Below, one piece after another: positions 1 to 9,247 of a stretch of 64,000 bases of DNA. Each line of letters starts with the position of its first letter. The stretch's first letter is position 1. The stretch lies in NCBI RefSeq assembly GCF_900200035.1, contig NZ_FZTC01000009.1, positions 64,001 to 128,000 of the forward strand, in the 5' to 3' direction. The stretch is from Klebsiella grimontii (GTDB taxonomy: Bacteria > Pseudomonadota > Gammaproteobacteria > Enterobacterales > Enterobacteriaceae). The position numbers and the translations under genes are program-made. Below the pieces are notes generated by a model, which saw nothing but the letters and a program-made list of their open reading frames with translations, was not told the DNA's origin and searched no databases.

Positions 1-423
1 GCTACTTCCGAATCCTGGCGTGATAAAGCGACCGGTGAGATGAAAGAGCAGACCGAATGGCACCGCGTTGTGCTGTTCGGCAAACTGGCGGAAGTGGCCG
101 GCGAGTATCTGCGTAAAGGTTCTCAGGTCTACATTGAAGGCCAGCTGCGTACGCGTAAATGGACTGACCAATCCGGTCAGGAAAAATACACCACCGAAGT
201 TGTGGTTAACGTTGGCGGCACGATGCAAATGCTCGGCGGTCGTCAGCAGGGCGCAGGCGCCCCGGCAGGCGGCGGTCAGCAGCAGGGCGGTTGGGGTCAG
301 CCTCAGCAGCCGCAGGGCGGAAACCAGTTCAGCGGCGGCGCGCAGTCTCGTCCGCAGCAGCAGGCTCCGGCAGCCCCTTCCAATGAGCCGCCGATGGACT
401 TTGACGACGATATCCCGTTCTAA
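1..423 (+). CDS. ssb: Single-stranded DNA-binding protein SSB, 5' end cut by the window
   Basis: SSB coats single-stranded DNA as a tetramer and recruits replication and repair proteins through its C-terminal tail. The reading frame is open from base 1, so the start codon lies outside the window; about 140 residues are visible. They show the last part of the OB fold (the [14 protein letters not shown] region), then a Gly/Gln/Pro-rich linker typical of enterobacterial SSB, and the acidic tip MDFDDDIPF that binds partners. E. coli SSB has 178 residues, so roughly the first 38 are missing. A strong stem-loop with a T tract follows 30 bases after the stop. In E. coli ssb is followed by yjcB; here an accessory block of about 8.8 kb separates them. 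Confidence 0.97.
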   Translation, partial: ATSESWRDKATGEMKEQTEWHRVVLFGKLAEVAGEYLRKGSQVYIEGQLRTRKWTDQSGQEKYTTEVVVNVGGTMQMLGGRQQGAGAPAGGGQQQGGWGQPQQPQGGNQFSGGAQSRPQQQAPAAPSNEPPMDFDDDIPF

Positions 424-453
424 TCGCGATTAACCGTTGTGAAGTCAGTTCTG

Positions 454-478
454 AAAAAGCCCCAGCCCGGGGCTTTTT
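454..478 (+). terminator. Rho-independent terminator of ssb, probably bidirectional
   Basis: A perfect 10-bp stem (AAAAAGCCCC / GGGGCTTTTT) with a 5-base loop lies between the convergent ssb and transglycosylase genes. The A tract on one side and T tract on the other allow termination in both directions. Confidence 0.9.
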
Positions 479-509
479 CTATTTTGAAACGCGGTTTTTC
501 AGCGCTATT

Positions 510-2036
510 TCACCGTGAAGCGGGCGTGGCCGCAGCGGCTGGCGTAGCTGTCGCCAGCTGCTTGCGCGCCATTTCATCCACAATCAGCCGGTAAGCGATG
601 TAATATTTATAGATATTGCTGACATAGCTTACGGTCTCGGAACCGATCTTCTCGGCGGCCAGATACTCCACGTTGCCAAACCAGACGTTTGGATCAAAAC
701 CGCGTTTTTTGGTATCCGCCCGTAGCCGGGCAATGCGCGCGGGGCCCGCGTTATAGGAGGCGAACGAGAAAAGCGCCTTATCAAGCTGGGTCATCGGTTC
801 ATCGCCATAATAGCGGTCTATCATCCAGCGCATATATTTCACCCCGGCATGAATATTGGGGTCGAGCAGTTTAATATCGCCGACGTTCAGCTCCCTGCCG
901 GTGCCCGGCATTACCTGCATAACGCCAATTGCGCCGACGTGGCTACGTACAGACTGATTAAGCCGCGACTCCTGATAGCCCTGCGCCGCCATCAGCAGCC
1001 AGTCAACGTCGTAGCGATCGCCATATTTGCGGAAGATCTCCACCATGGTCAGAAATTTACGCCGCTCTTTTTGCGCTGCCGCGTTTTTAACGTATCGGGC
1101 ATCCTTCAGGTAGCGCAGCAGAATCGTATTACCCAGCTTGCTGCCCTGACGATTTTTGTTGATGAATTCATTAAGCAAGGCCAGCAGCTGCGGGCTGTTG
1201 TTGCGTACCGCCCAGCCGATATTGCCTTCGTTGCGCAGAATGATGTTTTGATGAACCTGAATGCTGGGGAAGACCTGCTTCCAGAACAGTGCCTTGTGGC
1301 GGTCGACGACGGTCAAGGGAATCAGGCCCGCGCTGAGCATCTCTATCAGATCTTCATCCTCCAGCGCTTCGGGCGCCGATGTGAGGGTGATGGGAGGCAA
1401 AGATTGCTGCGCAAAGCGCGCGTTGAGCGCAACCAGGCTCTCGTAATAGCTCGATGAGGTACGCACAAAGACCGTTTTACCGGAAAGCTGCTGCAGATTT
1501 TCCACTTTGGGGGAACCCGGGCCGGAAAGGAGCAGCTCCTGAACGTGAGAGTATATCGGCGCGGTAAAGGTCATCTCCTGCTGGCGGGCAGCGGTCTCCG
1601 TCAGGTTGGCGGCGATAATATCCCCTTTACCGGCGTTAAGCGCGCTGATGAGCTGGTCGCGGGCAACTGGCACAAAGATGATACGGACCTTAAGATGACG
1701 ATGTTTAAGCTTTTTCTCCTTCGCCAGGCTTTGGTTAAGGCTACGTTCAAATTCCATAAAAATATCGTGAGTGGCGCCACGCTGAGTGCCTTTGTTAATA
1801 AAGAAAAAGGTTTTGCTGAAGGTGGTTAATACGCGAATAGTTCGCCGGTCGAGCATTCCGGGTAAATCTCCCTTCCAGGGCTGTAGCATATCGTCAACGT
1901 CGACCTTCAGGGCCTCTCGTTCCTCTGGCTCTGACAGTTTGTTCTCAGCGGCGGCGTAAACGGAGGTGAAGCATAGCAGGGCGGCAAAGCATGCGAGCCC
2001 GCCGACAAGGTATCGATAGAACGATGAAGTGTTCAT
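510..2036 (-). CDS. MltF-like membrane-bound lytic murein transglycosylase
   Basis: Predicted periplasmic enzyme that cleaves the MurNAc-GlcNAc bond of peptidoglycan. The 508-residue product starts with a signal peptide (about residues 1-29). A solute-binding-protein family 3-like domain follows (about 65-300), then a C-terminal SLT domain (about 330-475). This is the MltF arrangement. The catalytic glutamate is probably E356 in QGYQESRLN, and the GVMQVMP and SYNAGPARI motifs of SLT domains are present. It stands alone, convergent with ssb. E. coli has no such gene here, and mltF itself maps elsewhere, so this is probably a paralogue rather than mltF. The C-terminal Ala/Thr-rich tail is variable. 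No regulator is adjacent. Confidence 0.85.
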   Translation of the reverse strand: MNTSSFYRYLVGGLACFAALLCFTSVYAAAENKLSEPEEREALKVDVDDMLQPWKGDLPGMLDRRTIRVLTTFSKTFFFINKGTQRGATHDIFMEFERSLNQSLAKEKKLKHRHLKVRIIFVPVARDQLISALNAGKGDIIAANLTETAARQQEMTFTAPIYSHVQELLLSGPGSPKVENLQQLSGKTVFVRTSSSYYESLVALNARFAQQSLPPITLTSAPEALEDEDLIEMLSAGLIPLTVVDRHKALFWKQVFPSIQVHQNIILRNEGNIGWAVRNNSPQLLALLNEFINKNRQGSKLGNTILLRYLKDARYVKNAAAQKERRKFLTMVEIFRKYGDRYDVDWLLMAAQGYQESRLNQSVRSHVGAIGVMQVMPGTGRELNVGDIKLLDPNIHAGVKYMRWMIDRYYGDEPMTQLDKALFSFASYNAGPARIARLRADTKKRGFDPNVWFGNVEYLAAEKIGSETVSYVSNIYKYYIAYRLIVDEMARKQLATATPAAAATPASR

Positions 2037-2642
2037 GGCGCGGTGCTCCGCAGGGGGATTTTCTTATTTTAGTCAATTCCACGCCGTTAGCATCCCCGGC
2101 GATCGCGTATGCGAGTCGGCTAGTCCGCTATTTTAATTATTCTATTAATTTACAATGACGATATTTATCGTGAAATAATAAACCCACACGCCCTAATTAA
2201 TTATGGAGATAATATGTCTGAATTGTGTTTTTTTAATGTGGATATACTTCAGTTATTTAACTGTTCTAAAAATAAAAAACGACTTTAGCTCTCTTATCTT
2301 TTTGTTTTTATTGATTTGTTAAAAATTATCCGTGCGGTGGATAATTATCCACTTGATAATAAATCTCATTTCTAATAACGTTGTGTGGCACAAGACTCCT
2401 ATTACTGCTGTTCGGCGAATGCTGTCAAAGAATAGCACGGTGCGTTTATTTCTTCATTTTTGCCAGAGTAATAAATCTATTTTGGCTGCTCATTATTTAT
2501 TGCTATTCCGCTATTTAAGCGGGAGGGCCCGGCTACGCCAAAAGCAGAGATACTGCGCTTGCATAAAAGTCATTACCGTTGTTTATCTGACTGATGAAGA
2601 AGACGTGCCCCGACAGCTAAAAAGAAAAACAGGGCATATTCC
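2037..2642. other. Intergenic region between divergent transglycosylase and FepA-like genes
   Basis: This 606-base AT-rich stretch separates two divergently transcribed envelope genes and should hold both promoters. A near-palindrome, ACGATATTTATCGT, lies at 2158-2171, and an inverted repeat lies at 2324-2346 (separate entry). An open frame at 2332-2646 has no plausible ribosome site or protein character and is not called as a gene. Confidence 0.6.
2324..2373 (+). promoter_or_regulatory. Inverted repeat and Fur-like site upstream of the FepA-like gene
   Basis: AATTATCC and GGATAATT form a perfect inverted repeat with a 7-base spacer (2324-2346), and the second arm extends into the palindrome GGATAATTATCC. 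Bases 2355-2373 start with GATAAT and match 12 of 19 positions of the Fur consensus GATAATGATAATCATTATC by eye. Fur control would be expected for a siderophore receptor. The site is about 270 bases before the start codon, so it may be some other operator. Confidence 0.35.
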
Positions 2643-4904
2643 ATGAAATACGATTCACACTACTCGCTGGCCGTACTAATCCCGATGGTCATCTGGGGAG
2701 GGACGCTGCCGGTTCAGGCCGCTGATGGCAGCATGCCAGACGATACGAAGATATCTGAAACGGCTGCGGTAAATGACGATGAAACGATGGTGGTCACCGC
2801 GGCGGCGCAGACGCTGCAAGCCCCCGGCGTATCGACCATCACCGCTGAGGAGATCCGTAAACATCCGCCCGCGCGTGATGTCTCCGAGCTGATTCGTACC
2901 CAGCCCGGCGTCAACCTCACCGGTAACTCCACCAGCGGCCAGCGCGGTAATAACCGCCAGGTCGATATTCGCGGCATGGGACCGGAGAACACCCTGATTC
3001 TGGTGGATGGTAAACCGGTGACCAGTCGTAATTCCGTGCGCTATGGCTGGCGCGGCGACCGCGATACGCGCGGTGATACCAGCTGGGTACCGGCGGAAAT
3101 GATCGATCATATCGACGTGATTCGCGGCCCTGCGGCGGCCCGCTACGGTAACGGCGCGATGGGCGGGGTGGTGAATATCGTCACAAAACCGGCCACCAGC
3201 GAGTGGCATGGGTCCTGGAATACCTATATGAACGCACCTCAGCATCGTAAAGAGGGCGCGACGAAGCGGACAAACTTCAGCCTCAATGGTCCGCTATCGG
3301 ATGAGGTCAGCTTTAATTTATGGGGAAACCTGAGCAAAACGCAGGCCGATGCCCAGGATATCAACGCTGGCCACGAAGCGGCGCGAACCGGTAGCTATGC
3401 GGGATCGTATCCTGCAGGGCGCGAAGGCGTGGTGAATAAAGATATCCACGGTAAGCTGCGCTGGGAATTTGCGCCGATGCAGGCGCTGGAGTTTGAAACC
3501 GGCTACAGTCGCCAGGGCAACCTGTATGCAGGCGACACGCAGAATACCAACACCAGCACGCTGGTGAAAAGTCTGTACGGGAAAGAGACCAACCGCCTCT
3601 ATCGCCAGACGTATGGCGTCACGTGGACCGGCGGCTGGGATAACGGCGTGACCAGCAATACCTGGGCGCAGTATGAGCACACCCGTAACTCGCGTATGAA
3701 TGAGGGACTGGCGGGCGGAACGGAAGGGATCTTCTCCAGCAGCGAATTCTCCGATATCGACCTGTCGGATGTGCTGCTGCACAGCGAGGTGAATATTCCG
3801 TTTACCCTGGGATTCGAACAGAATCTGACGCTGGGTACCGAGTGGAACCAGCAGCGGATGAAAGATGGCGTGTCGACCACCCAGTCGCTCTCTTATGGCT
3901 CCATTGACGGTATGTCGGCAACCGGACGCAGCCCCTATTCCAGCGCCGAGATTTTCTCGCTGTTTACCGAAGACAATATCGCGCTGACCGAGAGCACTAT
4001 GCTGACACCGGCCCTACGCTTCGACCATCACAGCATCGTCGGCAATAACTGGAGCCCCTCGCTGAATCTCTCGCAGGGGCTGTCGGATGACTGGACGCTG
4101 AAGCTTGGCATCGCCCGCGCGTATAAAGCGCCGAACCTTTACCAGCTCAACCCGAACTATATTCTCTACAGCAACGGCCAGGGCTGTTATGCCAGCAGCT
4201 CAGCCTGTTACCTGATGGGGAACAGCGATCTGAAGGCGGAAACCAGCGTCAATAAAGAGATTGGCCTTGAGTATAAGCACAACGGCTATCAGGCGGGGCT
4301 GACCTGGTTCCGTAACGACTACCATAACAAGATTGAGTCGGGCTACTCGGCGGTGGGGACGGCCAGCAATGGCACCACCAATATTTACCAATGGGAAAAC
4401 GTACCGAAGGCGCTGGTTGAAGGGCTGGAAGGTTCGCTGAATCTCCCGGTAAGTGAAACGGTCAACTGGAGCAACAACCTGACGTGGATGCTGCAGAGTA
4501 AGAACAAGACCACCGGCGATCGCCTGTCGGTGATCCCGCAGTTTACGCTGAACTCGACCGTCAGCTGGCAGGTACGCGACGATCTTTCGTTGCAGAGCAC
4601 TTTCACCTGGTACGGCCGTCAGAAACCTAAACGTTTCAACTATAAAGGCGAGGCGGTATCCGGCAGCGAATTAAATGAAGTGAGCCCGTACAGCATTGTC
4701 GGGCTCAGCGCGACCTGGGATGTGAATAAAAACCTGAGCCTGACCAGCGGAGTGGATAACCTGTTCGATATTCGTCACTACCGTGCCGGTAATGCGCAGA
4801 CAACGGGGAATTCGACGACCGGCGCTTATCTGTATGGCGCAGGGGCGGAGACCTATAATGAATCGGGCCGGACGTTTTATATCAGCGTGAATACGCATTT
4901 CTGA
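2643..4904 (+). CDS. FepA-type TonB-dependent catecholate siderophore (ferric enterobactin) receptor
   Basis: Outer-membrane receptor predicted to import ferric enterobactin or a related catecholate, powered by TonB-ExbBD. The product has 753 residues with a signal peptide (about 1-26, cleaving after QAA), a TonB box (DETMVVTAA, about 46-54), and a plug domain with the GVNLTGNSTSGQRGNNRQ and RGMGPENTLILVDGKP segments. A 22-strand barrel ends in the aromatic VNTHF. From memory the whole chain resembles E. coli FepA (similar length, same motifs). It is not beside ent/fep genes, so it is probably a FepA paralogue. The start chosen gives an intact signal peptide; the ribosome site is weak. A terminator follows. 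A short AraC regulator is convergent downstream. Confidence 0.9.
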   Translation: MKYDSHYSLAVLIPMVIWGGTLPVQAADGSMPDDTKISETAAVNDDETMVVTAAAQTLQAPGVSTITAEEIRKHPPARDVSELIRTQPGVNLTGNSTSGQRGNNRQVDIRGMGPENTLILVDGKPVTSRNSVRYGWRGDRDTRGDTSWVPAEMIDHIDVIRGPAAARYGNGAMGGVVNIVTKPATSEWHGSWNTYMNAPQHRKEGATKRTNFSLNGPLSDEVSFNLWGNLSKTQADAQDINAGHEAARTGSYAGSYPAGREGVVNKDIHGKLRWEFAPMQALEFETGYSRQGNLYAGDTQNTNTSTLVKSLYGKETNRLYRQTYGVTWTGGWDNGVTSNTWAQYEHTRNSRMNEGLAGGTEGIFSSSEFSDIDLSDVLLHSEVNIPFTLGFEQNLTLGTEWNQQRMKDGVSTTQSLSYGSIDGMSATGRSPYSSAEIFSLFTEDNIALTESTMLTPALRFDHHSIVGNNWSPSLNLSQGLSDDWTLKLGIARAYKAPNLYQLNPNYILYSNGQGCYASSSACYLMGNSDLKAETSVNKEIGLEYKHNGYQAGLTWFRNDYHNKIESGYSAVGTASNGTTNIYQWENVPKALVEGLEGSLNLPVSETVNWSNNLTWMLQSKNKTTGDRLSVIPQFTLNSTVSWQVRDDLSLQSTFTWYGRQKPKRFNYKGEAVSGSELNEVSPYSIVGLSATWDVNKNLSLTSGVDNLFDIRHYRAGNAQTTGNSTTGAYLYGAGAETYNESGRTFYISVNTHF

Positions 4905-4924
4905 TCAACCACCCAATCATCCGG

Positions 4925-4952
4925 CGGAATAATGAACTATTCCGGTTTTTTT
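4925..4952 (+). terminator. Rho-independent terminator of the FepA-like gene
   Basis: A 7-bp stem (CGGAATA / TATTCCG) with a 6-base loop is followed by a run of eight T within 20 bases of the receptor stop codon. Confidence 0.85.
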
Positions 4953-5178
4953 TATTTTAGCGTCAAGGACATTGGGTTCGGATATAAATTATGACAAAAT
5001 CTCCATGGCCTCTACACAATTAATTCAACATAGCAGCTTACACTGCTTCCTGTTGATCGGGTCTGCCTGATCCCAGAAACGATTAACGGTGGCATCCTGC
5101 CATTTCCATTCTAAAGTTGTTCCTCTTCCCCCTTCCATTCCCAACCGCAGCAATGCGGAGGAGGGGGAGCCTCTATCA

Positions 5179-5523
5179 TCATATATTCAGGATTTTGCGC
5201 AGCTGGGCTGGCGTCATCATATAGTACCTTTTAAAGGTGCGGTTAAAGGCGCTGATATCTTCATAGCCCGCCAGAATACAAATATCAACGATGCGAAAAG
5301 CCGGTTTAACCTTTAATAAATCAAGGGCTAATTGCATCCGCTGCTGGCGGATATAGGCCATTGGCGACATATTAAAATAGTGACGAAACAGGCGAAATAG
5401 GTGCCATTCGGAATAGCCGGAAAAGAGGCTCAGCGCCCGCATGGTGAGCTTCTTCTCAAGGTTGTTTTTTATCCAGCGCACCAGCTCGCTCAGCACTGAG
5501 CGCTGAATTTCATTTCGTGGCAT
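5179..5523 (-). CDS. Small single-domain AraC/XylS-family regulator, SoxS/MarA-like size
   Basis: The 114-residue product consists of little more than the two helix-turn-helix motifs of an AraC DNA-binding domain. The first is around residues 26-47 (SLFSGYSEWHLFRLFRHYF). The second is around 75-97 (ICILAGYEDISAFNRTFKRYY), followed by the family signature MTPAQLR. This size and layout match SoxS, MarA and RamA, which act as monomers and are controlled by their own level rather than by a ligand. The sequence differs clearly from the soxS gene at 11.7 kb in this window. It lies between the FepA-like gene (convergent) and bamK (divergent), so either could be a target, but nothing proves it. Confidence 0.85.
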   Translation of the reverse strand: MPRNEIQRSVLSELVRWIKNNLEKKLTMRALSLFSGYSEWHLFRLFRHYFNMSPMAYIRQQRMQLALDLLKVKPAFRIVDICILAGYEDISAFNRTFKRYYMMTPAQLRKILNI

Positions 5524-5969
5524 GATATCGACTCATTTCATTATGATGGCAATCTGGCTGCATAATTTATTCACTATCTCTTCATTTTATCTACGGGGTT
5601 ATAGGTTAGTTTGTGGCTGTTCCTGGTTTATCCCAGAGAGCATCATTCCTAACAAGATCTTTTTCCCCCTTTCAACCAATGCGAAAGGGGGCTTTTTATT
5701 TTTTTAATTAAAAAACAGGCGGTGTAGAATTTTAATGTTGCCTGGAAATGCTTATCTGACTGGGTGGGGGAAAGAAAGTTCCATTAAAAAATAATTTTTT
5801 CAACATTCTCACACATCCATTTTTTCTCCATTTTCTCGTCATAATTGCGTGCAATTCTGCGCCTCGTTCAGGTTATTTAAAACTGCGTCAGAATTTGTCT
5901 GGCGCACTGAACTGCATTATTCCCAGCAGGATATCTGCTATTGCCAAATATCTTTTAGACGACACCTCC
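5524..5969. other. Divergent AraC-bamK intergenic region
   Basis: This 446-base AT-rich region should carry the promoters of the AraC gene (minus strand) and bamK (plus strand). Its striking element is a strong plus-strand terminator at 5665-5707 that follows no recognised gene. A 61-codon open frame at 5522-5707 runs into the terminator and does not look like a real protein. Confidence 0.6.
5665..5707 (+). terminator. Orphan rho-independent terminator upstream of bamK
   Basis: A perfect 9-bp stem (CCCCCTTTC / GAAAGGGGG) with a 9-base loop is followed by a long T-rich tract. The orientation is plus strand, yet the nearest plus-strand gene upstream already has its own terminator 700 bases away. 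It therefore probably ends a short unrecognised transcript or an attenuated bamK leader. Confidence 0.8.
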
Positions 5970-8393
5970 ATGCTAAAAAAAACGAGTCTCATCGCCGGTC
6001 TATTGATTTCCCCTTTAACGCTTTACGCATCAACCGCCTATACGGTAGATGACATTCGTTTCGAGGGGCTACAGCGCGTTACCGTTGGCGCTGCGCTACT
6101 GAGCATGCCTGTTCATACGGGAGAAGAGGTTTCTAATGAGGATATCAGCGATTCGGTCCGCGCCCTCTATGCCAGCGGCAACTTTGAGAACGTGCAGATC
6201 CTGCGCGATGGCAGCACGCTGGTGGTGCAGGTTACAGAGCGGCCAAGCATCGCTAAAATCAGCTTTTCCGGGAATAAATCCGTTAAGGATGATGCCCTCA
6301 AAGAGAATCTGGCCGCCACAGGTATTGAAGAGGGCAGCGCGTTGGATCGCAATGCGCTCACGGAAATAGAAAAAGGGCTCCAGGATTTTTATTACAGCGT
6401 CGGGAAATATAGCGCTCAGGTTCACGCTGTCGTCACGCCGCTGCCGCGTAATCGCGTTGATTTAACCTTTGTATTTCAGGAAGGGGTATCGGCAAAAATC
6501 GCGCAAATTAATATTATTGGCAACCAGGCTTTTAGCACAGAAACGTTGCTGGACCAGCTGCAGCTACGCGACAGCGTTCCGTGGTGGAACGTGATTGGCG
6601 ATAAGAAATACCAAAAGCAAAAGATGGCGGCGGATCTGGAGACCATTCGTAGCTATTATCTCGATCGCGGCTATGCGCGTTTTACCATTAATTCGAGTCA
6701 GGTCAGTATTACCCCGGATAAAAAATCGCTGTATATCACGATCAATCTTAGCGAAGGCGATCGTTATAAAGTGACCAGTACGGTCGTGACCGGCGACATG
6801 GCGCAGCATAGCCAGGAAATTGAAGCGCTGGTGAAGCCTTTAGCGGGGAAATGGTACAGCGGCGCGGAAATTACGGCGTCTGAGAACAGCATTAAGACGC
6901 TACTGGGAAAATACGGCTATGCCTGGCCGCAGGTGAACACCGCGCCGGATATTGATGAGGCGAAAAAAAACGTCGTTTTGCATATTAACGTGGATGCCGG
7001 CCGCCGTTATTCGGTGCGTCAGATTCGCTTTGAGGGTAACGATACTTCCCGCGATGCAGTGCTGCGTCGCGAAATGCGCCAGATGGAAGGCGCGTGGCTG
7101 AATGACGAGAAGGTCGAGCAGGGAAAAACGCGGCTGGATCGTAGCGGATTTTTCGAAACCGTCGACAAGCAGATCGTTCCGGTTAGCGGTAGTCAGGATC
7201 AGGTGGACGTGGTCTATAAGGTGAAGGAGCGCAATACCGGCTCCTTTAACGTGGGTCTGGGCTTCGGTACCGACAGCGGCGTGAGCTACCAGCTTGGCGT
7301 CACGCAGGATAACTGGCTGGGGAGCGGCAATAGCGTCAGCTTCAACGGCACGCGCAACAGCTACCAGTCCTATATTGAGCTGGGGGCGACGAATCCTTAC
7401 TTCACCGTGGATGGCATCAGCCTCGGCGGCAAAATCTTCTACAACAGTTACGATGCTTCTGATGCCGATTCCGGCAGCTACAACCAGCAAAGCTACGGCG
7501 TTGGCAGTACGCTGGGGTTCCCGATTAGCGAGAATAACGCTCTTAACCTGGGCCTGGACTATGTCCATAACCGCCTGACCAATATGGACCCGGAGCTCAC
7601 CACCTGGCGCTATCTTAACTCGCGGGGTATCTATCCTGACGTCGTCACCAAAGATGGCGACAGCGGCGCCACCTATAGCGCCAATGACTATTTTGCCAGC
7701 GTTGGCTGGAGCTATAACAACCTCGATCGCGGCTTCTTCCCGCGCGCGGGGAATAAAAGCAGCCTGACCGCCAAGGTTACCGTGCCCGGTTCGGATAACA
7801 GCTATTACAAAGTCACTTTCGATACCACCCAATATATGCCGCTGACCGAGAGCAAAAGCTGGGTGTGGATGGAGCACCTGCGCGCGGGCTATGCCGATGG
7901 GCTGAACGGCAAATCGGTACCGTTTTATGATAATTTTTATGCTGGCGGATCGTCGTCGGTTCGCGGTTTTTCGTCGAATACGATTGGCCCAAAAGCGGCT
8001 TATTATCGTTGTAATGGTTCTGAAAGCAGCTACAGCGCCTGTCCGCTGGACTCATCATCCGATGCGGTTGGCGGTAATGCGATGGCGGTACTGAACAGCG
8101 AGTTTATTGTGCCGACGCCGTTTGTGAATGACAAATACGCTGACAGCCTGCGGACGTCGCTGTTCCTCGATGCCGGTACGGTATGGAGCACCTCCTGGCA
8201 AAATACCGCCCAGACGCTGGCGGCCGGGATCCCTGACTATGGCGATCCGTCGCATATCCGGATGTCCGCCGGGATTGCGGTGCAGTGGATGTCGCCATTA
8301 GGCCCGCTGGTATTCTCATGGGCCGAGCCGTTTAAAAAATACGATGGGGATAAAGCTGAACAGTTCCAGTTTAATATTGGTAAAACATGGTGA
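5970..8393 (+). CDS. bamK: Second BamA-family Omp85 outer-membrane assembly protein, BamK
   Basis: Omp85 protein predicted to insert beta-barrel proteins into the outer membrane, a paralogue of the essential BamA. BamK has been described in Klebsiella. From ATG 5970 the product is 807 residues, close to E. coli BamA (810). It has a signal peptide (about 1-21, ending YASTA), five POTRA domains (to about residue 420), and a 16-strand barrel. The barrel has the loop-6 VRGF motif, two loop cysteines in the BamA pattern, and the C-terminal aromatic signal (NIGKTW). An in-frame upstream start at 5895 would add 25 residues and spoil the signal peptide. It is not next to skp/lpx genes as bamA is, so it is an extra copy, intact and apparently functional. 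Confidence 0.92.
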   Translation: MLKKTSLIAGLLISPLTLYASTAYTVDDIRFEGLQRVTVGAALLSMPVHTGEEVSNEDISDSVRALYASGNFENVQILRDGSTLVVQVTERPSIAKISFSGNKSVKDDALKENLAATGIEEGSALDRNALTEIEKGLQDFYYSVGKYSAQVHAVVTPLPRNRVDLTFVFQEGVSAKIAQINIIGNQAFSTETLLDQLQLRDSVPWWNVIGDKKYQKQKMAADLETIRSYYLDRGYARFTINSSQVSITPDKKSLYITINLSEGDRYKVTSTVVTGDMAQHSQEIEALVKPLAGKWYSGAEITASENSIKTLLGKYGYAWPQVNTAPDIDEAKKNVVLHINVDAGRRYSVRQIRFEGNDTSRDAVLRREMRQMEGAWLNDEKVEQGKTRLDRSGFFETVDKQIVPVSGSQDQVDVVYKVKERNTGSFNVGLGFGTDSGVSYQLGVTQDNWLGSGNSVSFNGTRNSYQSYIELGATNPYFTVDGISLGGKIFYNSYDASDADSGSYNQQSYGVGSTLGFPISENNALNLGLDYVHNRLTNMDPELTTWRYLNSRGIYPDVVTKDGDSGATYSANDYFASVGWSYNNLDRGFFPRAGNKSSLTAKVTVPGSDNSYYKVTFDTTQYMPLTESKSWVWMEHLRAGYADGLNGKSVPFYDNFYAGGSSSVRGFSSNTIGPKAAYYRCNGSESSYSACPLDSSSDAVGGNAMAVLNSEFIVPTPFVNDKYADSLRTSLFLDAGTVWSTSWQNTAQTLAAGIPDYGDPSHIRMSAGIAVQWMSPLGPLVFSWAEPFKKYDGDKAEQFQFNIGKTW

Positions 8394-8452
8394 TACCGGC
8401 GTTTAATATGCGCACAATAGCTTAGATATTTTTGATTTATTCCCAGTGTAAT

Positions 8453-8484
8453 ATTACAGGCTACTGCTGTTGGTAGCCTGTAAT
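8453..8484 (+). terminator. Terminator of bamK
   Basis: A perfect 12-bp stem (ATTACAGGCTAC / GTAGCCTGTAAT) with an 8-base loop lies 60 bases after the bamK stop, followed by a short T-rich stretch. Confidence 0.8.
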
Positions 8485-8712
8485 TTATTGTCAATATATT
8501 CTTATTTATGTATGCTCATGACTGGCGCTGCCGTTGATTATTATGACTAACCATTCATTGTTATAATGCAATATTCACGCTACATCTTAGTGAGTATAAA
8601 GCACTTTGAGTATTGTCTGATATCACATTATTAATCGATCGCCTTGCGGTTAGCTATGATGAATGCTATCAATAATAGAGTCATTAATCAGCAATGCACG
8701 CAAGGATAGAAA

Positions 8713-9102
8713 ATGAAATGGACTATTCATAATACTCTTGTCTGCCCACATTCCGGGGTGGCTTTTTCCTCAATTTCCAGCCTACGGTTTTTAAAGTTTA
8801 TTCTTTGGTATGAGGCCGACATTTTATTACTGCCGGGCGAGTCGATAAAACTCTACTCATCGAGTGTGTTAATCAACGAGCAATATCACGCGGTAAAAGT
8901 TTATAACATCACCCGATACGATGAGGCGCAGTGGGAGAAGCTGCGGGAGCGGCCTTCCTGCCCTTATCATTCTACCGCCACGACGGCAGACTCCTGCCGT
9001 TACCAGGCGCTCTGTGCCATAAAACGCTGCCCGAACGACTTTCCACGCGCAGTACCGGGGCTGCCGTCGGGGCAGCGCGATCTGGGCCAGCGGATGCGTT
9101 AA
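8713..9102 (+). CDS. Hypothetical protein with a cysteine-containing C-terminal half
   Basis: I do not recognise this 129-residue product. A good ribosome site (AAGGATAG) sits before the ATG, and the first two thirds have normal protein character. An N-terminal part reads MKWTIHNTLVCPHSGVAFSS. A hydrophobic stretch FLKFILWYEADILLL is followed by a segment with CPYH, SCRYQALC and KRCPND that could hold a metal or disulfides. The last 20 residues are low-complexity and run into GC-rich DNA, so the true 3' end may have been altered. It stands alone between bamK and the convergent yjcB. No signal peptide or clear membrane topology is visible. Confidence 0.55.
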   Translation: MKWTIHNTLVCPHSGVAFSSISSLRFLKFILWYEADILLLPGESIKLYSSSVLINEQYHAVKVYNITRYDEAQWEKLRERPSCPYHSTATTADSCRYQALCAIKRCPNDFPRAVPGLPSGQRDLGQRMR

Positions 9103-9181
9103 AACCTGGCGGCTACCTTGCCATCGCTGCGGTTTATGCTGGTGATGTATTTAGCTGTCGCAGAGGAGGGAATTGCTGCGC

Positions 9182-9217
9182 ACCTGTCCGGGCCAGGGCG
9201 TTACTGCCCGGACAGGT
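9182..9217. repeat. REP-type palindrome between convergent genes
   Basis: A perfect 12-bp inverted repeat (ACCTGTCCGGGC / GCCCGGACAGGT) with a 12-base loop shares the CCGGGC and CCGGACAGGT cores of the REP elements at 37.3 and 57.6 kb. It lies between the hypothetical gene and yjcB and may act as a shared transcript end. Confidence 0.7.
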
Positions 9218-9247
9218 ACACCGGCGCCCGGCCAGGGCGGGCGGACA

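Noticed and set aside
2332-2646. 104-codon open frame before the FepA-like gene
   Set aside because: No ribosome site, mixed AT-rich composition and overlap with operator-like repeats; it ends over the receptor start codon.
6900-7877. 325-codon open frame on the minus strand inside bamK
   Set aside because: Complete overlap with a well-supported Omp85 gene; no ribosome site or recognisable motif. It is a by-product of codon bias in the real frame.
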